DNA of 64,000 nucleotides from Igneacidithiobacillus sp041146875 (GCF_041146875.1 NZ_JBFRXP010000002.1:130558-194557), one strand, 5' to 3'; positions 36,288 to 45,659 are shown, counted from the stretch's first letter. A program made the numbers and translations. Notes: generated from the letters alone by a model not told the origin.

Positions 36288-36593
36288 ATGCAATATGTAG
36301 TAGCCAACCGGGTGCCCGTAAAGCCAGATTTTCATAGCGAATTTGAAGAACGTTTCCGCAAGCGCGCCGGCGAGGTGGAAAAACAAGCGGGTTTTGTACG
36401 TATGGAGATCCTGCGTCCGGTCGACGATAACGGCGTCTATGTCGTGCTCACCCATTGGGCAGACAAGGCGGCCTTTGACTCCTGGTTGCGTAGTGATGAC
36501 TTCAAGGCGGTACACAAAAATCCCTTGCCCAAGGAGGCCTTTGGTGAGGGCGGCGGGCTGGAGCAGCACGAGGTTATTATTGCCGCCGGCTGA
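36288..36593 (+). CDS. Antibiotic biosynthesis monooxygenase (ABM) fold protein
   Basis: The 101-residue dimeric alpha-beta barrel protein has YVVANRVPVKPDFHSEFEERF and GFVRMEILRP, and resembles the ABM superfamily that includes haem-degrading IsdG/HmoB enzymes and small monooxygenases. Function is not certain; NRVPV plus HxxEFExRF resembles the haem-oxygenase-like branch. GGAGG lies six bases before the ATG. Confidence 0.75.
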   Translation: MQYVVANRVPVKPDFHSEFEERFRKRAGEVEKQAGFVRMEILRPVDDNGVYVVLTHWADKAAFDSWLRSDDFKAVHKNPLPKEAFGEGGGLEQHEVIIAAG

Positions 36594-36622
36594 GCCCGGG
36601 GCGAACGGAGAAGGCAATTGCC

Positions 36623-37699
36623 ATGGCAGAGTTAGAAAAGCAGCAGGTAGAGCAGGCCCTGAGCAGCATTCACGACCCCTATCTCGGCAAGGATCTTGCC
36701 GCTGCCGGGGTCTTGAAAGCGGTGGAGGGGCAGCGCATACGGATTGAATTGCCCTATCCGGCGCAGGGTATCGCTGGCAAGTTTGGCGAAGAGATCGCGA
36801 CAGCCGTCCAGAAAGTTACCGGCGTAAAAGCCGATGTTGAGGTGCAGCAGAATATTCGCACACATCAGGCGCAGCGTGGCGTCAAACTGCTGGATGGCAT
36901 CAAAAACATCATCGCCGTTGCCTCGGGTAAGGGTGGCGTTGGCAAATCCACCACCTCCGTCAACCTGGCCTTGGCCCTCGCGCAAGAAGGCGCCACGGTA
37001 GGGATATTGGACGCCGACATTTATGGCCCCAGTCAGCCGCGCATGCTGGGCATCGAAGGCAAGCCGACCAGTAAGGATGGAAAAAAGATGGAGCCCATGG
37101 AGGGGCACGGCATCAAGGCCATGTCCATCGGCTTCCTGATCGATGAGGAAACCCCTATGGTCTGGCGTGGCCCGATGGTTATGCAGGCCCTGGAGCAACT
37201 GCTTTCGGACACTCGCTGGGGCGAACTTGACTACCTCGTCATCGACTTGCCGCCAGGCACCGGCGATACCCAGCTCACCCTGGCGCAAAAGGTGCCGGTC
37301 TCTGGTGCTGTCATCGTCACCACGCCACAGGATATCGCCCTTCTGGATGCCCGCAAGGGTTTGAAAATGTTTGAGAAGGTCGGTGTTCCCATCCTTGGCG
37401 TCATCGAGAATATGAGCTTCTACATTTGTCCCAAATGTGGCAATGAAGATGACATCTTTGGCCATGGCGGTGGTGCGGCGATGGCCGAGCAGTATGGGGT
37501 GGAGTTCCTGGGTGCGGTGCCCCTTGATCGTCGCATCCGCGATGAGGCCGATAATGGCGCGCCGACCGTGGTGGCCGCGCCGGACTCTCAGCTGGCCAAG
37601 ATCTATCGCGAACTGGCACGGCATGTGGCTGGCCGCATTGCCTTGCAGGCAGTGGACCACAGCCGCAAATTCCCCAAGATTGTGATCGAGAACCGCTAG
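36623..37699 (+). CDS. mrp: Iron-sulfur cluster carrier protein Mrp/ApbC
   Basis: The 358-residue protein has an N-terminal MIP18-like domain (about 1-85) and a P-loop NTPase: deviant Walker A SGKGGVGKST (about 104-113), DADIYGPSQPRM, VIDLPPGTGDTQL, and a CxxC (YICPKCG, about residue 275) that ligates a bridging cluster between subunits. It delivers Fe-S clusters to apoproteins. Confidence 0.95.
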   Translation: MAELEKQQVEQALSSIHDPYLGKDLAAAGVLKAVEGQRIRIELPYPAQGIAGKFGEEIATAVQKVTGVKADVEVQQNIRTHQAQRGVKLLDGIKNIIAVASGKGGVGKSTTSVNLALALAQEGATVGILDADIYGPSQPRMLGIEGKPTSKDGKKMEPMEGHGIKAMSIGFLIDEETPMVWRGPMVMQALEQLLSDTRWGELDYLVIDLPPGTGDTQLTLAQKVPVSGAVIVTTPQDIALLDARKGLKMFEKVGVPILGVIENMSFYICPKCGNEDDIFGHGGGAAMAEQYGVEFLGAVPLDRRIRDEADNGAPTVVAAPDSQLAKIYRELARHVAGRIALQAVDHSRKFPKIVIENR

Positions 37700-37707
37700 G
37701 AGCTGGG

Positions 37708-38274
37708 ATGGCCATCAAGTCCGACCGCTGGATTCGGCAAATGGCCGAAGAACAGGGCATGATCGAACCCTTTTCGCCGCAGCAGGTGCGGCAGATCGAG
37801 GGGCAGCCAATCATCTCTTACGGGCTTTCCTCTTACGGCTACGACATTCGCTGTGCTGGTGAATTCAAGGTCTTCACCAATGTGCGCAGCGCCATTGTTG
37901 ACCCTAAAAACTTCAGCGAAGACTCTTTTGTAGACTTCACCGGTGATACCTGCGTCATCCCCCCCAACTCCTTTGCCCTGGCGCGGACGGTGGAATATTT
38001 TCGCATCCCGCGCAATGTGCTCACCATCTGCCTAGGCAAATCCACCTACGCGCGCTGCGGCATCATTGTCAATGTCACCCCATTCGAGCCGGAATGGGAG
38101 GGCTATGTGACTCTGGAGTTCTCCAACACCACCCCACTACCGGCCAAGATCTACGCCAATGAAGGAGTGGCGCAGGTGCTGTTTTTCGAGTCCGACGAGG
38201 TCTGCGAGGTCTCTTACGCCGACCGCAAGGGCAAGTACCAGGGGCAGCACGGCGTTACCCTACCGCGCGCCTGA
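37708..38274 (+). CDS. dcd: dCTP deaminase
   Basis: The 188-residue enzyme deaminates dCTP to dUTP. ISYGLSSYGYDIRCA, SFALARTVEYFRIPRNV and GKSTYARCGI are family blocks with the catalytic Glu in VNVTPFEPEWEG. Its product is the substrate of Dut, encoded 0.6 kb away on the other strand. It converges with yqhA, with ten bases between the stops. Confidence 0.96.
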   Translation: MAIKSDRWIRQMAEEQGMIEPFSPQQVRQIEGQPIISYGLSSYGYDIRCAGEFKVFTNVRSAIVDPKNFSEDSFVDFTGDTCVIPPNSFALARTVEYFRIPRNVLTICLGKSTYARCGIIVNVTPFEPEWEGYVTLEFSNTTPLPAKIYANEGVAQVLFFESDEVCEVSYADRKGKYQGQHGVTLPRA

Positions 38275-38284
38275 CTTTCTGCTA

Positions 38285-38845
38285 CTAATGCCCCTCGCCG
38301 CTGGCCTCGTTCTCGGCGCGGGCGTGGCTGCCCTTATGGGTAAGAAAGAGCGCCAGGGCGACCAGGGCGATACCGAGGGCCAGGTAGAGCAGATCCAGAA
38401 AGTTGTTCACATGCATCGACAGGGAGCGCTCAAAGAAGCTGACGATCAGGATCATCAGGATGACTTTGGCGAGGCGGTCCTTGAGATCGTCTAAACTGCG
38501 GATAAACAGCACGCGCGAGCCCTTGGATTCGCCTGCGACATCGATCTTGCTGATAAAGAGCTCATACAGGCCGAGAGAAAAGATTAGCAGGATAGTCGCC
38601 AGCAGGTAGCCATCGACAATGCTGACGGCGTGGGCGACCACTTCCAGATGAAACTCACTGCGTGCCGCGCTGGACAAGCTTGGGCTGGCATACTCGAAGA
38701 TATGGCCGACCAGGTGCCAGGCGTCGACCGAGGTCATAAAAAATACCGCAAAGGCCACGAACATGCTGGCGATGACCGCCAGCAAAACAACAAAGCGGCT
38801 ATTCCACAGCAGCCACTCAAATACCGCCTCAATTTTTTCGCCCAT
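38285..38845 (-). CDS. YqhA-family inner-membrane protein
   Basis: The 186-residue protein has four hydrophobic segments (VVLLAVIASMFVAFAVFFM, a second around ILLIFSLGLYELF, then ILMILIVSFFER and LALGIALVALALFL). SKIDV and SRVLFI are shared with the UPF0114/YqhA family of unknown function. I start at ATG 38845 (MGEKIEAVF) with GAGG upstream; a longer frame would overlap dut. It is the last gene of coaBC-dut-yqhA. Confidence 0.85.
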   Translation of the reverse strand: MGEKIEAVFEWLLWNSRFVVLLAVIASMFVAFAVFFMTSVDAWHLVGHIFEYASPSLSSAARSEFHLEVVAHAVSIVDGYLLATILLIFSLGLYELFISKIDVAGESKGSRVLFIRSLDDLKDRLAKVILMILIVSFFERSLSMHVNNFLDLLYLALGIALVALALFLTHKGSHARAENEASGEGH

Positions 38846-38853
38846 TCTGTGCC

Positions 38854-39306
38854 TCAGTGTTTTCCGGTGCTGCCAAAACCACCCTCGCCGCGCTCCGTCG
38901 CAACAAATTCTTCGACCACGTGCACTTGTGGGCGGAGCACTGGCACCAGGATCATCTGCGCTACCCTCTCGCCTACGGCAATCGTGAAGGGTTCCCGGCC
39001 GCGATTCCACAGGGAAACTTTGAGTGGCCCTTGGTAATCGGCATCAATGAGGCCAACTAGATTGCCTAGCACGAGTCCCTTATGCCCGAGTCCGGAGCGA
39101 GGAAGGAGCAGGGCGGCAACGCCGGGATCGCCGATGTGCATGGCGAAGCCCGCTGAAACCAGGGCCGCTTCTCCCGGAGCCAGGGTTAGGGGCGCGTCTA
39201 TGCAGGCACGTAAGTCCATGCCCGCCGCGGCATCACTGGCGTAGTGGGGAAGGGGCCAGTCCTGGCCGAGGCGGGGGTCGAGGATGCGAATAGCGAGCTT
39301 TTCCAT
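38854..39306 (-). CDS. dut: dUTP pyrophosphatase
   Basis: The 150-residue trimeric dUTPase has motifs AAAGMDLRA, LLPRSGLGHKG, GLIDADYQGPLKV and the flexible-arm motif ERGEGGFGSTG. It keeps uracil out of DNA and makes dUMP. Its ATG directly follows the coaBC stop, the usual bacterial pairing. Confidence 0.96.
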   Translation of the reverse strand: MEKLAIRILDPRLGQDWPLPHYASDAAAGMDLRACIDAPLTLAPGEAALVSAGFAMHIGDPGVAALLLPRSGLGHKGLVLGNLVGLIDADYQGPLKVSLWNRGREPFTIAVGERVAQMILVPVLRPQVHVVEEFVATERGEGGFGSTGKH

Positions 39307-40512
39307 CTAGTTCCTTCCGTGCAAACAGGTGGCGAGATGATGCAACAGGGCGCGCGCCAGGTCGAGCTTGTTGCTGCGGGGCAGCTCCCAGCGCCGATCT
39401 GCGCAAAAGAGCACGGCGGCATTTTCTGTGCCGCCCATGGCACCGCTGCGCAGGTCATTGACGACGGCAAAATCCGCCCCCTTGGCACGTAATTTGGCTA
39501 CGGCGCGCTCCTCGTCATTATGTGTCTCGGCGGCAAAGGCCAAAATATAGCGCGGGCGTTGTGGGTCGTCGTGCAGGCGGTGGACGATGTCTGGGTTGGC
39601 GAGCAGAAATAACTGCTCAGGTAGTTCGCCTTTGCTCTGTTTTTCCGCAGACGTTTTCGCTGGCCGATGATCAGCAACGGCAGCATTGGCCAGCAAGAGA
39701 TCAATGCGCGCTGTCTGGACGATGCCCTGGCAGACTGCGAGCATCTCCTGCGCTGATTCGACTTCAATCCTCTCAACCCCAGTGGGGCAGGTCAGGGCGT
39801 TGGGGCCGCTGACTAGGGTCACTCGGGCGCCGCGTTCAGCAGCCGCCTGGGCAAGGGCATAGCCCTGGCGGCCGCTCGAACGATTGCTGAGCCCCCGCAC
39901 CGGGTCCCAGGCCTCCCAGGTCGGCCCAGCAGTGACCAGCACATTCCAGCCTGCCCAGGGTTTGGGCGCGAGGGCTAGACGCAGTTGATCGACGACCTCG
40001 ATCAGTTCCAGCAAGCGCCCGGCGCCGGTTTCGCCACAGGCGAGATCACCACTCTCAGGTCCAAAGAACGTCACCGCATCGTCACGCAATTGCCGTACAT
40101 TGCGTTGTGTCGCGGTGTTCTCCCACATAGCGGTGTTCATCGCTGGCGCCAGGAAGAGAGGCGCGCGGCTGGCAAGCACGATGGTGCTTGGCAGGTCATC
40201 GGCGAGGCCCTGCGCCAGGCGTGCCAGGCCGCTCGCCGAAATCGGAGCGTAGAGCACCGCATCCGCCCAGCGCGCCAGCGCGATATGGTCCATCGCCGCC
40301 TCTTCGACGGGAGAGAACAGCGACTGGCGTACCGGCTGCCCACTCACTGCCTGCAGGGCCAGTGGCGCAACAAAATCGGCGGCGTGGCTGCTCAACGCCA
40401 CGCGCAGTTCCGCCCCGCAGCCGCGCAGCAGGCGAATCAGCTCCGGGGTTTTGTAGGCGGCGATGCTGCCGCCAATCAACAGAAGAATTTTCTTGCCCGC
40501 CAGAGGGTCCAT
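39307..40512 (-). CDS. coaBC: Bifunctional phosphopantothenoylcysteine decarboxylase/synthetase
   Basis: The 401-residue coenzyme A enzyme. N-terminal flavin decarboxylase CoaC (IGGSIAAYKTPELIRLL; PAMNTAMWENTATQRN) and C-terminal CTP-dependent CoaB (VTAGPTWEAWDPVRGLSNRSSGRQG; AVADHRP; FAAET). It diverges from radC across 56 bases that must hold both promoters. Confidence 0.95.
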   Translation of the reverse strand: MDPLAGKKILLLIGGSIAAYKTPELIRLLRGCGAELRVALSSHAADFVAPLALQAVSGQPVRQSLFSPVEEAAMDHIALARWADAVLYAPISASGLARLAQGLADDLPSTIVLASRAPLFLAPAMNTAMWENTATQRNVRQLRDDAVTFFGPESGDLACGETGAGRLLELIEVVDQLRLALAPKPWAGWNVLVTAGPTWEAWDPVRGLSNRSSGRQGYALAQAAAERGARVTLVSGPNALTCPTGVERIEVESAQEMLAVCQGIVQTARIDLLLANAAVADHRPAKTSAEKQSKGELPEQLFLLANPDIVHRLHDDPQRPRYILAFAAETHNDEERAVAKLRAKGADFAVVNDLRSGAMGGTENAAVLFCADRRWELPRSNKLDLARALLHHLATCLHGRN

Positions 40513-40568
40513 CTTGCCTCGCTTTCTATTACACTACAGGCAACTAGGATACGAAAAAGAGGGAGCGT

Positions 40569-41243
40569 ATGGCTATCACCGATTGGCCTGCGGACGAGCG
40601 TCCGCGGGAGCGTTTGTTGGCAAAAGGGGCGGAGAGTCTTTCCGATGCGGAATTGTTGGCGATCTTTTTGCGGGTTGGTGTGCGCGGCAAAAGCGCCGTC
40701 GAGCTCGCGCGGGACCTCTTGCAGCGTTTCGGCGGCCTGCGCGGTTTGCTGACTGCACAGCGAGAGGCCTTTTGTGCCGAGCACGGACTCGGCAACGCCA
40801 AGTTTGCGCAGTTGCAGGCAGTTGTGGAGATGGCACGGCGGCACCTGGCCGAAAGCTGGAAGCGGGGCGAGGCCCTCGAATCGCCAAGCCGGGTAGCGGA
40901 GTACTTGCGCTCCAGCCTGCGCGATCGCGCACGGGAGGTCTTCGCCGTACTATTTCTCGATCAGCGACATCGCGTCCTGCGCTTTGAGGAGATGTTTCAG
41001 GGTACGATCGATAGCGCCAGCGTGCACATTCGCGAGGTCGCCAAGCGCGCCCTAGAACTCAATGCTGCCGCTCTGATCGTCGCGCACAATCATCCTTCGG
41101 GGGTCGCCGAACCCAGTGTTGCCGACCTCCAGCTCACCCGCCGCTTGGAGGAGGCCTTGCGCCTTTTTGATCTGCGCTTGCTGGATCACTTCATCATCGG
41201 TGATGGTGAGCCGCTTTCTCTGCGTGAGGCGGGTGGCTGGTGA
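40569..41243 (+). CDS. radC: RadC family JAB-domain protein
   Basis: The 224-residue protein has two HhH-like N-terminal helices and a C-terminal JAB/MPN metalloprotease-like domain with zinc motif VAHNHPSGVAEPSVAD and HFIIGDG. Despite the name, a DNA-repair role is not established; the family is linked to defence and natural transformation. The stop overlaps the dgkA GTG. Confidence 0.92.
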   Translation: MAITDWPADERPRERLLAKGAESLSDAELLAIFLRVGVRGKSAVELARDLLQRFGGLRGLLTAQREAFCAEHGLGNAKFAQLQAVVEMARRHLAESWKRGEALESPSRVAEYLRSSLRDRAREVFAVLFLDQRHRVLRFEEMFQGTIDSASVHIREVAKRALELNAAALIVAHNHPSGVAEPSVADLQLTRRLEEALRLFDLRLLDHFIIGDGEPLSLREAGGW

Positions 41244-41623
41244 AGAAAAATGTACCTCTCTGGCAGCGTGGACGCTATGCGCTCGCTGGTTTGGCGCGTG
41301 CCCTGCGCGGGGAGGCCAGCTTTCGTACGGAGATTGGTGCCAGTGTTTTGGGCGTCGCCCTGCTGTTAGTTACCCGCGCGCCAGTTCTGTGGTGGGCCAT
41401 GCTCATTCTGCTCATGGCGGCAATTCTCGCAGCCGAGCTGCTCAATACGGCAATTGAAACTCTGGCTGATCGCGTCAATCCAGAGGTGGATCCGCTCATT
41501 GGTTATGCCAAGGACCTCGGTGCAGCAGCGGTATTTGTACTCAGCGTTGCCGCTATTCTCCTTGCCATTTGTTTGCTTTGGAGCTTTTTTCACGGAGCCG
41601 GCGGTTTTGCGCCTCCTCCCTGA
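41240..41623 (+). CDS. dgkA: Diacylglycerol kinase
   Basis: The 127-residue integral membrane enzyme phosphorylates diacylglycerol to phosphatidic acid. It has a basic amphipathic N-terminus, three membrane helices, and ELLNTAIETLADR with the catalytic Glu, followed by KDLGAAAV. It uses a GTG start overlapping the radC stop (GTGA). Confidence 0.92.
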   Translation: MKKNVPLWQRGRYALAGLARALRGEASFRTEIGASVLGVALLLVTRAPVLWWAMLILLMAAILAAELLNTAIETLADRVNPEVDPLIGYAKDLGAAAVFVLSVAAILLAICLLWSFFHGAGGFAPPP

Positions 41624-41665
41624 TCCGTTTATAGTGAGTATAGGAATTTTGGGATAACGCAATCT

Positions 41666-42019
41666 ATGGGTATCAACGCGTCACTTACCATCATTGCGAT
41701 CGCAGCGATCATCGGGCTATTAATTTTTGCGGTGGTCGCGGGGGTCATCGTACGCACCTTCCTGCGACTGGAGAGGGTGCTTGCGCGAATGGAGCAGGAT
41801 TTTGCGCCATTGCTTTTCGACGTCAAAGTGATGCTCGTCGAGTTGCAAAAGATCGTGCGTGGTGGTGGCAAGCAGATGGAACGCGTCGAGTCGACCCTGC
41901 GTTATATTGATCGGGAGCTGCGTGCCAGTGTCGATACACTCACCGTTCCTATTCAGGAACTTGGACTGTGGGCGCGGGCCGTGCGTGCGGGATGGCGCTA
42001 CTTTGCGCGCCGTCGATGA
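41666..42019 (+). CDS. Single-span membrane protein, DUF948-like
   Basis: The 117-residue protein has one N-terminal membrane helix (SLTIIAIAAIIGLLIFAVVAGVIV) and a coiled-coil-forming tail (FLRLERVLARMEQDF through RYIDRELRASVDTLTVPI). This layout matches DUF948-type general stress proteins, found upstream of YtxH-domain genes as here. Function unknown; likely envelope-associated. Confidence 0.7.
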   Translation: MGINASLTIIAIAAIIGLLIFAVVAGVIVRTFLRLERVLARMEQDFAPLLFDVKVMLVELQKIVRGGGKQMERVESTLRYIDRELRASVDTLTVPIQELGLWARAVRAGWRYFARRR

Positions 42020-42053
42020 CGCTCCCCATTTCAGCAACGTTTGGAGGGTACAG

Positions 42054-42419
42054 ATGAAAAACTCAGCAGCAGGTTTTGTGATGGGCTTATTGGTTGGAGC
42101 AGCGGCCGGTGTTCTGTTGGCCCCGGCCAGTGGTGCGGAAACGCGCGACGACCTGCGCCGCAGTATGCAGCGCGGCAGGGAACAACTGCGAGAACTGGAA
42201 ACTCTGGCGGAAGAGCGTATTACCCGGCTCATCGACGAGATTCAGGAGAAAACCCAGCAGTTGCTTGCGTCGGGTGGTGAGTTGATGGATGCCAAGCGCC
42301 AGGATTTGCAGGAAGCTATTCAAGTCGCGAAGCGGGCCTTGGCGGAAGAGCGCGAGATCATGCTGCGTTCGCGGCGCGAGCGGCAACTGGAAGCGGAAAT
42401 CGACCAGTCCGAGGACTAA
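42054..42419 (+). CDS. YtxH domain-containing protein
   Basis: The 121-residue protein has a short glycine-rich membrane helix (AAGFVMGLLVGAAAGVLLAPASGAETR), the YtxH signature, and a long charged helix. It starts 34 bases after the DUF948-like gene with GGAGGG upstream. The pair may act in stress or cell-envelope physiology; no activity is known. Confidence 0.8.
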   Translation: MKNSAAGFVMGLLVGAAAGVLLAPASGAETRDDLRRSMQRGREQLRELETLAEERITRLIDEIQEKTQQLLASGGELMDAKRQDLQEAIQVAKRALAEEREIMLRSRRERQLEAEIDQSED

Positions 42420-42515
42420 GCGCGCAGTTTTTTATGCGGTAATCAATCAAATCATGGTGCAAGGGGCTTCCAGCGTCGTTAAGATAGCGCCAGTTTTCTG
42501 TCAAGGAGTAGTACA

Positions 42516-42893
42516 ATGGCTGATAAATTGCTGATGGTTATGGTCAACACCGATCCTTCCAATCCACAGGAACTGGGTGCACCTTTCTTCCAGGCCACGG
42601 TTGCCGCGGCGATGGACTTTGAGGTGGAAGTAGTTCTCACCGCCCGCGCTGGCGAACTGGCCAAGAAGGGTGTGGCTGACAAGATGTTTGTCATGCCGGG
42701 AAGCCCCAAGAGCGTCCACGATTTCATCAAGGATGCGCACGAGGCTGGCGTGAAGTTCTTCGTTTGCACCCCGACCCTGGAGTTGTGGGATTGTACGAAG
42801 GAAGACCTTATCCCCGAGGTGTCGGACGTGGTCGGTGGCGCCTATGTCATCGAACAGGCCATGGACGACGATGTCGTTACCTTTACGTATTAA
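42516..42893 (+). CDS. DsrE-family protein
   Basis: The 125-residue protein has the DsrE/DsrF-like flavodoxin-type fold: LLMVMVNTDPSNPQELGAPF, EVEVVLTARAGELAKKG and KFFVCTPTLELWDCTKEDL with two cysteines eight residues apart. DsrE relatives carry sulfur as a persulfide, which suits a sulfur-oxidising organism, but this copy does not sit in a sulfur cluster. It is preceded by CAAGGAG. Confidence 0.8.
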   Translation: MADKLLMVMVNTDPSNPQELGAPFFQATVAAAMDFEVEVVLTARAGELAKKGVADKMFVMPGSPKSVHDFIKDAHEAGVKFFVCTPTLELWDCTKEDLIPEVSDVVGGAYVIEQAMDDDVVTFTY

Positions 42894-42902
42894 GTTGACG
42901 TC

Positions 42903-43460
42903 ATGACGCCGACCCATCTGGGACCCGCTGAACAGTTGTTCAGCGCGGAGGCGGTGCAAGCGGCCATCCAGCGGATGGCCGTTGCTATTAATGCGGATCT
43001 CGAACCACTGGTACCGCACCGCCCTGTCGTTGTGCTGTCCGTACTGTCGGGTGCCATTGTTGTCGTCGGGCAGTTACTTCCTCTTCTGCATTTTCCTCTG
43101 CACCTCGATTGTGTACAGGTGAGCCGCTATGGCGACAAGACCCGCGGTGGGGATTTGTTATGGCGCTTGACGCCGCGCGAGAATTTGCTTGATGCCACAG
43201 TACTCATCGTTGATGATATCCTCGATGAGGGGGTGACTCTGTTGGCTTTGCGGGACTATTGTTTTTCGCAAGGAGCGACGGCAGTGCGTATGGCAGTAAT
43301 GGTGCGCAAGGATCGTGAGCGCCAGCAGGAAGTGCCCGTCGACTATATTGGTTTGGATGTGCCAGATCGTTTCGTCTTTGGCTTTGGCCTTGATGCCCGT
43401 GGCCTTGGGCGCAATGCGCCGGGAATATTTGCTCTGTTAGAGGAAGACGCCCATGGGTAG
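42903..43460 (+). CDS. Hypoxanthine-guanine phosphoribosyltransferase
   Basis: The 185-residue PRTase has SVLSGAIVVVGQLL, DCVQVSRYG, and the PRPP loop VLIVDDILDEGVTLLALRDYC. It salvages hypoxanthine or guanine. The stop overlaps the MTIP gene by eight bases, and MTIP releases hypoxanthine, so the pair forms a direct two-step route from methylthioinosine to IMP. Confidence 0.88.
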   Translation: MTPTHLGPAEQLFSAEAVQAAIQRMAVAINADLEPLVPHRPVVVLSVLSGAIVVVGQLLPLLHFPLHLDCVQVSRYGDKTRGGDLLWRLTPRENLLDATVLIVDDILDEGVTLLALRDYCFSQGATAVRMAVMVRKDRERQQEVPVDYIGLDVPDRFVFGFGLDARGLGRNAPGIFALLEEDAHG

Positions 43461-44298
43461 TGTTGGCATCATTGGTGGTAGTGGCCTAACCAAGTTGAAA
43501 AATCTGGAGATTCGTCATCGCCGTGTCATTCGCACTCCTTTCGGCGAGGCGTCCGGGCCTCTTACCTTTGGTGTGCTGAATGGGCGAGAGGTGATCTTCC
43601 TTGCTCGTCACGGCTATGGCCATACGATCCCCCCGCATCGGGTCAACTACCGCGCCAATATCTGGGCCTTGCATCACGTTGGTGTCAGCCATGTGGTCGC
43701 GGTCACTGCGGTGGGCGGAGTGACGAAGACAATGCAGTCCGGTCTCCTGGTCGCGCCGGACCAGCTCATCGATTACACCCACGGTCGGCCGAGCACCTTC
43801 TTTGAGGGTGGCGATGCGCAGCAGGTGATTCACATCGACTTTTCCGAGCCCTATTGCGTTAACGTCCGGCAACGTCTTTTGCAGGGGGCAAAGACGGCGG
43901 GAGTGGCCCTGCACGACGGCGGTACCTATGCCGCCACACAAGGACCGCGTCTGGAGACGGCAGCAGAAATCCGCCGCATTGAACGCGATGGCGGCGATCT
44001 TGTTGGCATGACTGGCTGCCCGGAAGCCGTGTTGGCACGCGAGATTGGCCTGTGCTACGCACCCCTGTCGCTGGTAGTGAATCCGGCGGCGGGCAAGTCC
44101 GCCGAGCCGATCACTATGGAAGGTATCGACGCGGTAATGCATGAGGGCATGGAGCGCGTCCGTTCGGTCCTTGCTGCCACGGTGCCGCTGCTGGCAGATT
44201 GCCCGCCTTGTGATTGTGGTATGGCGGTCGGACCCGAGGCCCTCAAGGCCTTGCATCAGGCGCCGCAGGCGCGCAGAAAGACTGCAGTTCAGGGCTAA
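43453..44298 (+). CDS. S-methyl-5'-thioinosine phosphorylase
   Basis: The 281-residue MTAP/PNP-family enzyme begins VGIIGGSGLTKL and has RHGYGHTIPPHRVNYRANI, AVTAVGG and MTGCPEAVLAREIGLCYA. The proteobacterial form usually acts on methylthioinosine; I call it MTIP by its partner and family form, but MTA phosphorylase is possible. It converges with gor, two bases between stops. Confidence 0.85.
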   Translation: MGSVGIIGGSGLTKLKNLEIRHRRVIRTPFGEASGPLTFGVLNGREVIFLARHGYGHTIPPHRVNYRANIWALHHVGVSHVVAVTAVGGVTKTMQSGLLVAPDQLIDYTHGRPSTFFEGGDAQQVIHIDFSEPYCVNVRQRLLQGAKTAGVALHDGGTYAATQGPRLETAAEIRRIERDGGDLVGMTGCPEAVLAREIGLCYAPLSLVVNPAAGKSAEPITMEGIDAVMHEGMERVRSVLAATVPLLADCPPCDCGMAVGPEALKALHQAPQARRKTAVQG

Positions 44299-44300
44299 AC

Positions 44301-45659
44301 TCAACGCATCGTCACAAACTCTTCGCTACTCGTGGGGTGGATAGCGATAGTGTCGTCAAAATCCTGTTTGCGCGCCCCCATGCGAATGGCAACGGCAAAA
44401 CCCTGTAACATCTCATCCACGCCGTCGCCAATGGCGTGTAGGCCGACGATGCGTTCGTCGTGGCCGACGGTCACCAGCTTCATGGCGGTGCGCTCGGGCT
44501 CCGTTGCGAAGGCGCGCAACAAGGGTACGAAGCGGGGCTGGTAACATTTTATCTGCTCGTCCCCGTAGCGTTCCCGCGCTTCGATTTCGCTCATGCCCAC
44601 GGTTGCGATGGGCGGATGGCTAAAAATCACCGTCGGCGTGAGGCTGCTGTCCAGATGACGTTCGCTCTGCCCGCCGAAGATACGGTCGGCCAAGCGGCGG
44701 CCAGCGGCAATGGCTACTGGGGTCAGGGCCGGCGCGCGAGTGATGTCACCTACGGCATAGATGCCATCCACCGCAGTGTTCTGGTATGGGTCGACGGCAA
44801 TATATCCGTCGCTGTCAACTTGGAGTCCCGCCTCTGCCAGCCCCAAATCCTGGGTCAGGGGGCGACGACCAATAGCCCAAACGACAGCGTCGAGGCCGCC
44901 AAGACAATCGCCCTGCACAAAATCCAGGCAAAATCCTCTATCTTCCCTGCGCAATTGTGTTACCTGGCGCTGGGCCAGGAGATTGATGCCTTGGACTTGC
45001 ATAATCTCCATCAGATGCTCGCGGAGCATGGGTTCAAAGCCATTGAGAAAATGGTTGCGCCGCATTATCAGTGATACGTCGCTGCCGAGCGCGCGGAATA
45101 CGCCGGCTAGTTCGACGGCAATATACCCAGCACCAACCACTGCTACCCGGCGCGGTTGTTGTTCGAGGGCAAAAAAACCATCGGAGTCGATGCCCAACTC
45201 GGCACCGGGGATTTCCGGCCAGATCGGAGTGCCACCAGTGGCCAGCAAAATCTTTGGCGCTTTGAGCAGGGTGGTGTTATCGACGCTGACCTGATCCTTG
45301 CCTTGCAGCCGACCGTGGCCGCGAAAAAGCTCTACCTTGTTGTTGTTCAGGCCTTCGGCATAGCGGCTGTTGAGCCTTTGGATATAGGCATCGCGTCGCT
45401 CTTTGAACTGGGCCCAGTCAAATTGCCAGGCTTCCCCAGTAAGCCCATAGCCGTGCGTCAGCTCGTGGCTTGTTGCCAAATGGGCGGCATTCCAGAAGAG
45501 CTTTTTGGGTACACAGCCCACATTGACGCAGGTACCGCCGAGCGGTCCCTCGGCTACTAGCGCCACTCGAGCGCCGTAGGAAGCGGCGCGGTTGGCGGTA
45601 GCGATACCGCCGCTGCCGCCACCGATGACGATTAAATCAAAGCTTGGTTTTATAGACAT
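44301..45659 (-). CDS. gor: Glutathione-disulfide reductase
   Basis: The 452-residue flavoprotein reduces GSSG with NADPH. FAD motif DLIVIGGGSGGIATANRAA, redox pair GGTCVNVGCVPKK, NAD(P) motif VAVVGAGYIAVELAG with RRN after it (NADPH specificity), and the C-terminal HPTSSEE. It lies downstream of the peroxiredoxin-glutaredoxin gene, which needs glutathione. Confidence 0.94.
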   Translation of the reverse strand: MSIKPSFDLIVIGGGSGGIATANRAASYGARVALVAEGPLGGTCVNVGCVPKKLFWNAAHLATSHELTHGYGLTGEAWQFDWAQFKERRDAYIQRLNSRYAEGLNNNKVELFRGHGRLQGKDQVSVDNTTLLKAPKILLATGGTPIWPEIPGAELGIDSDGFFALEQQPRRVAVVGAGYIAVELAGVFRALGSDVSLIMRRNHFLNGFEPMLREHLMEIMQVQGINLLAQRQVTQLRREDRGFCLDFVQGDCLGGLDAVVWAIGRRPLTQDLGLAEAGLQVDSDGYIAVDPYQNTAVDGIYAVGDITRAPALTPVAIAAGRRLADRIFGGQSERHLDSSLTPTVIFSHPPIATVGMSEIEARERYGDEQIKCYQPRFVPLLRAFATEPERTAMKLVTVGHDERIVGLHAIGDGVDEMLQGFAVAIRMGARKQDFDDTIAIHPTSSEEFVTMR

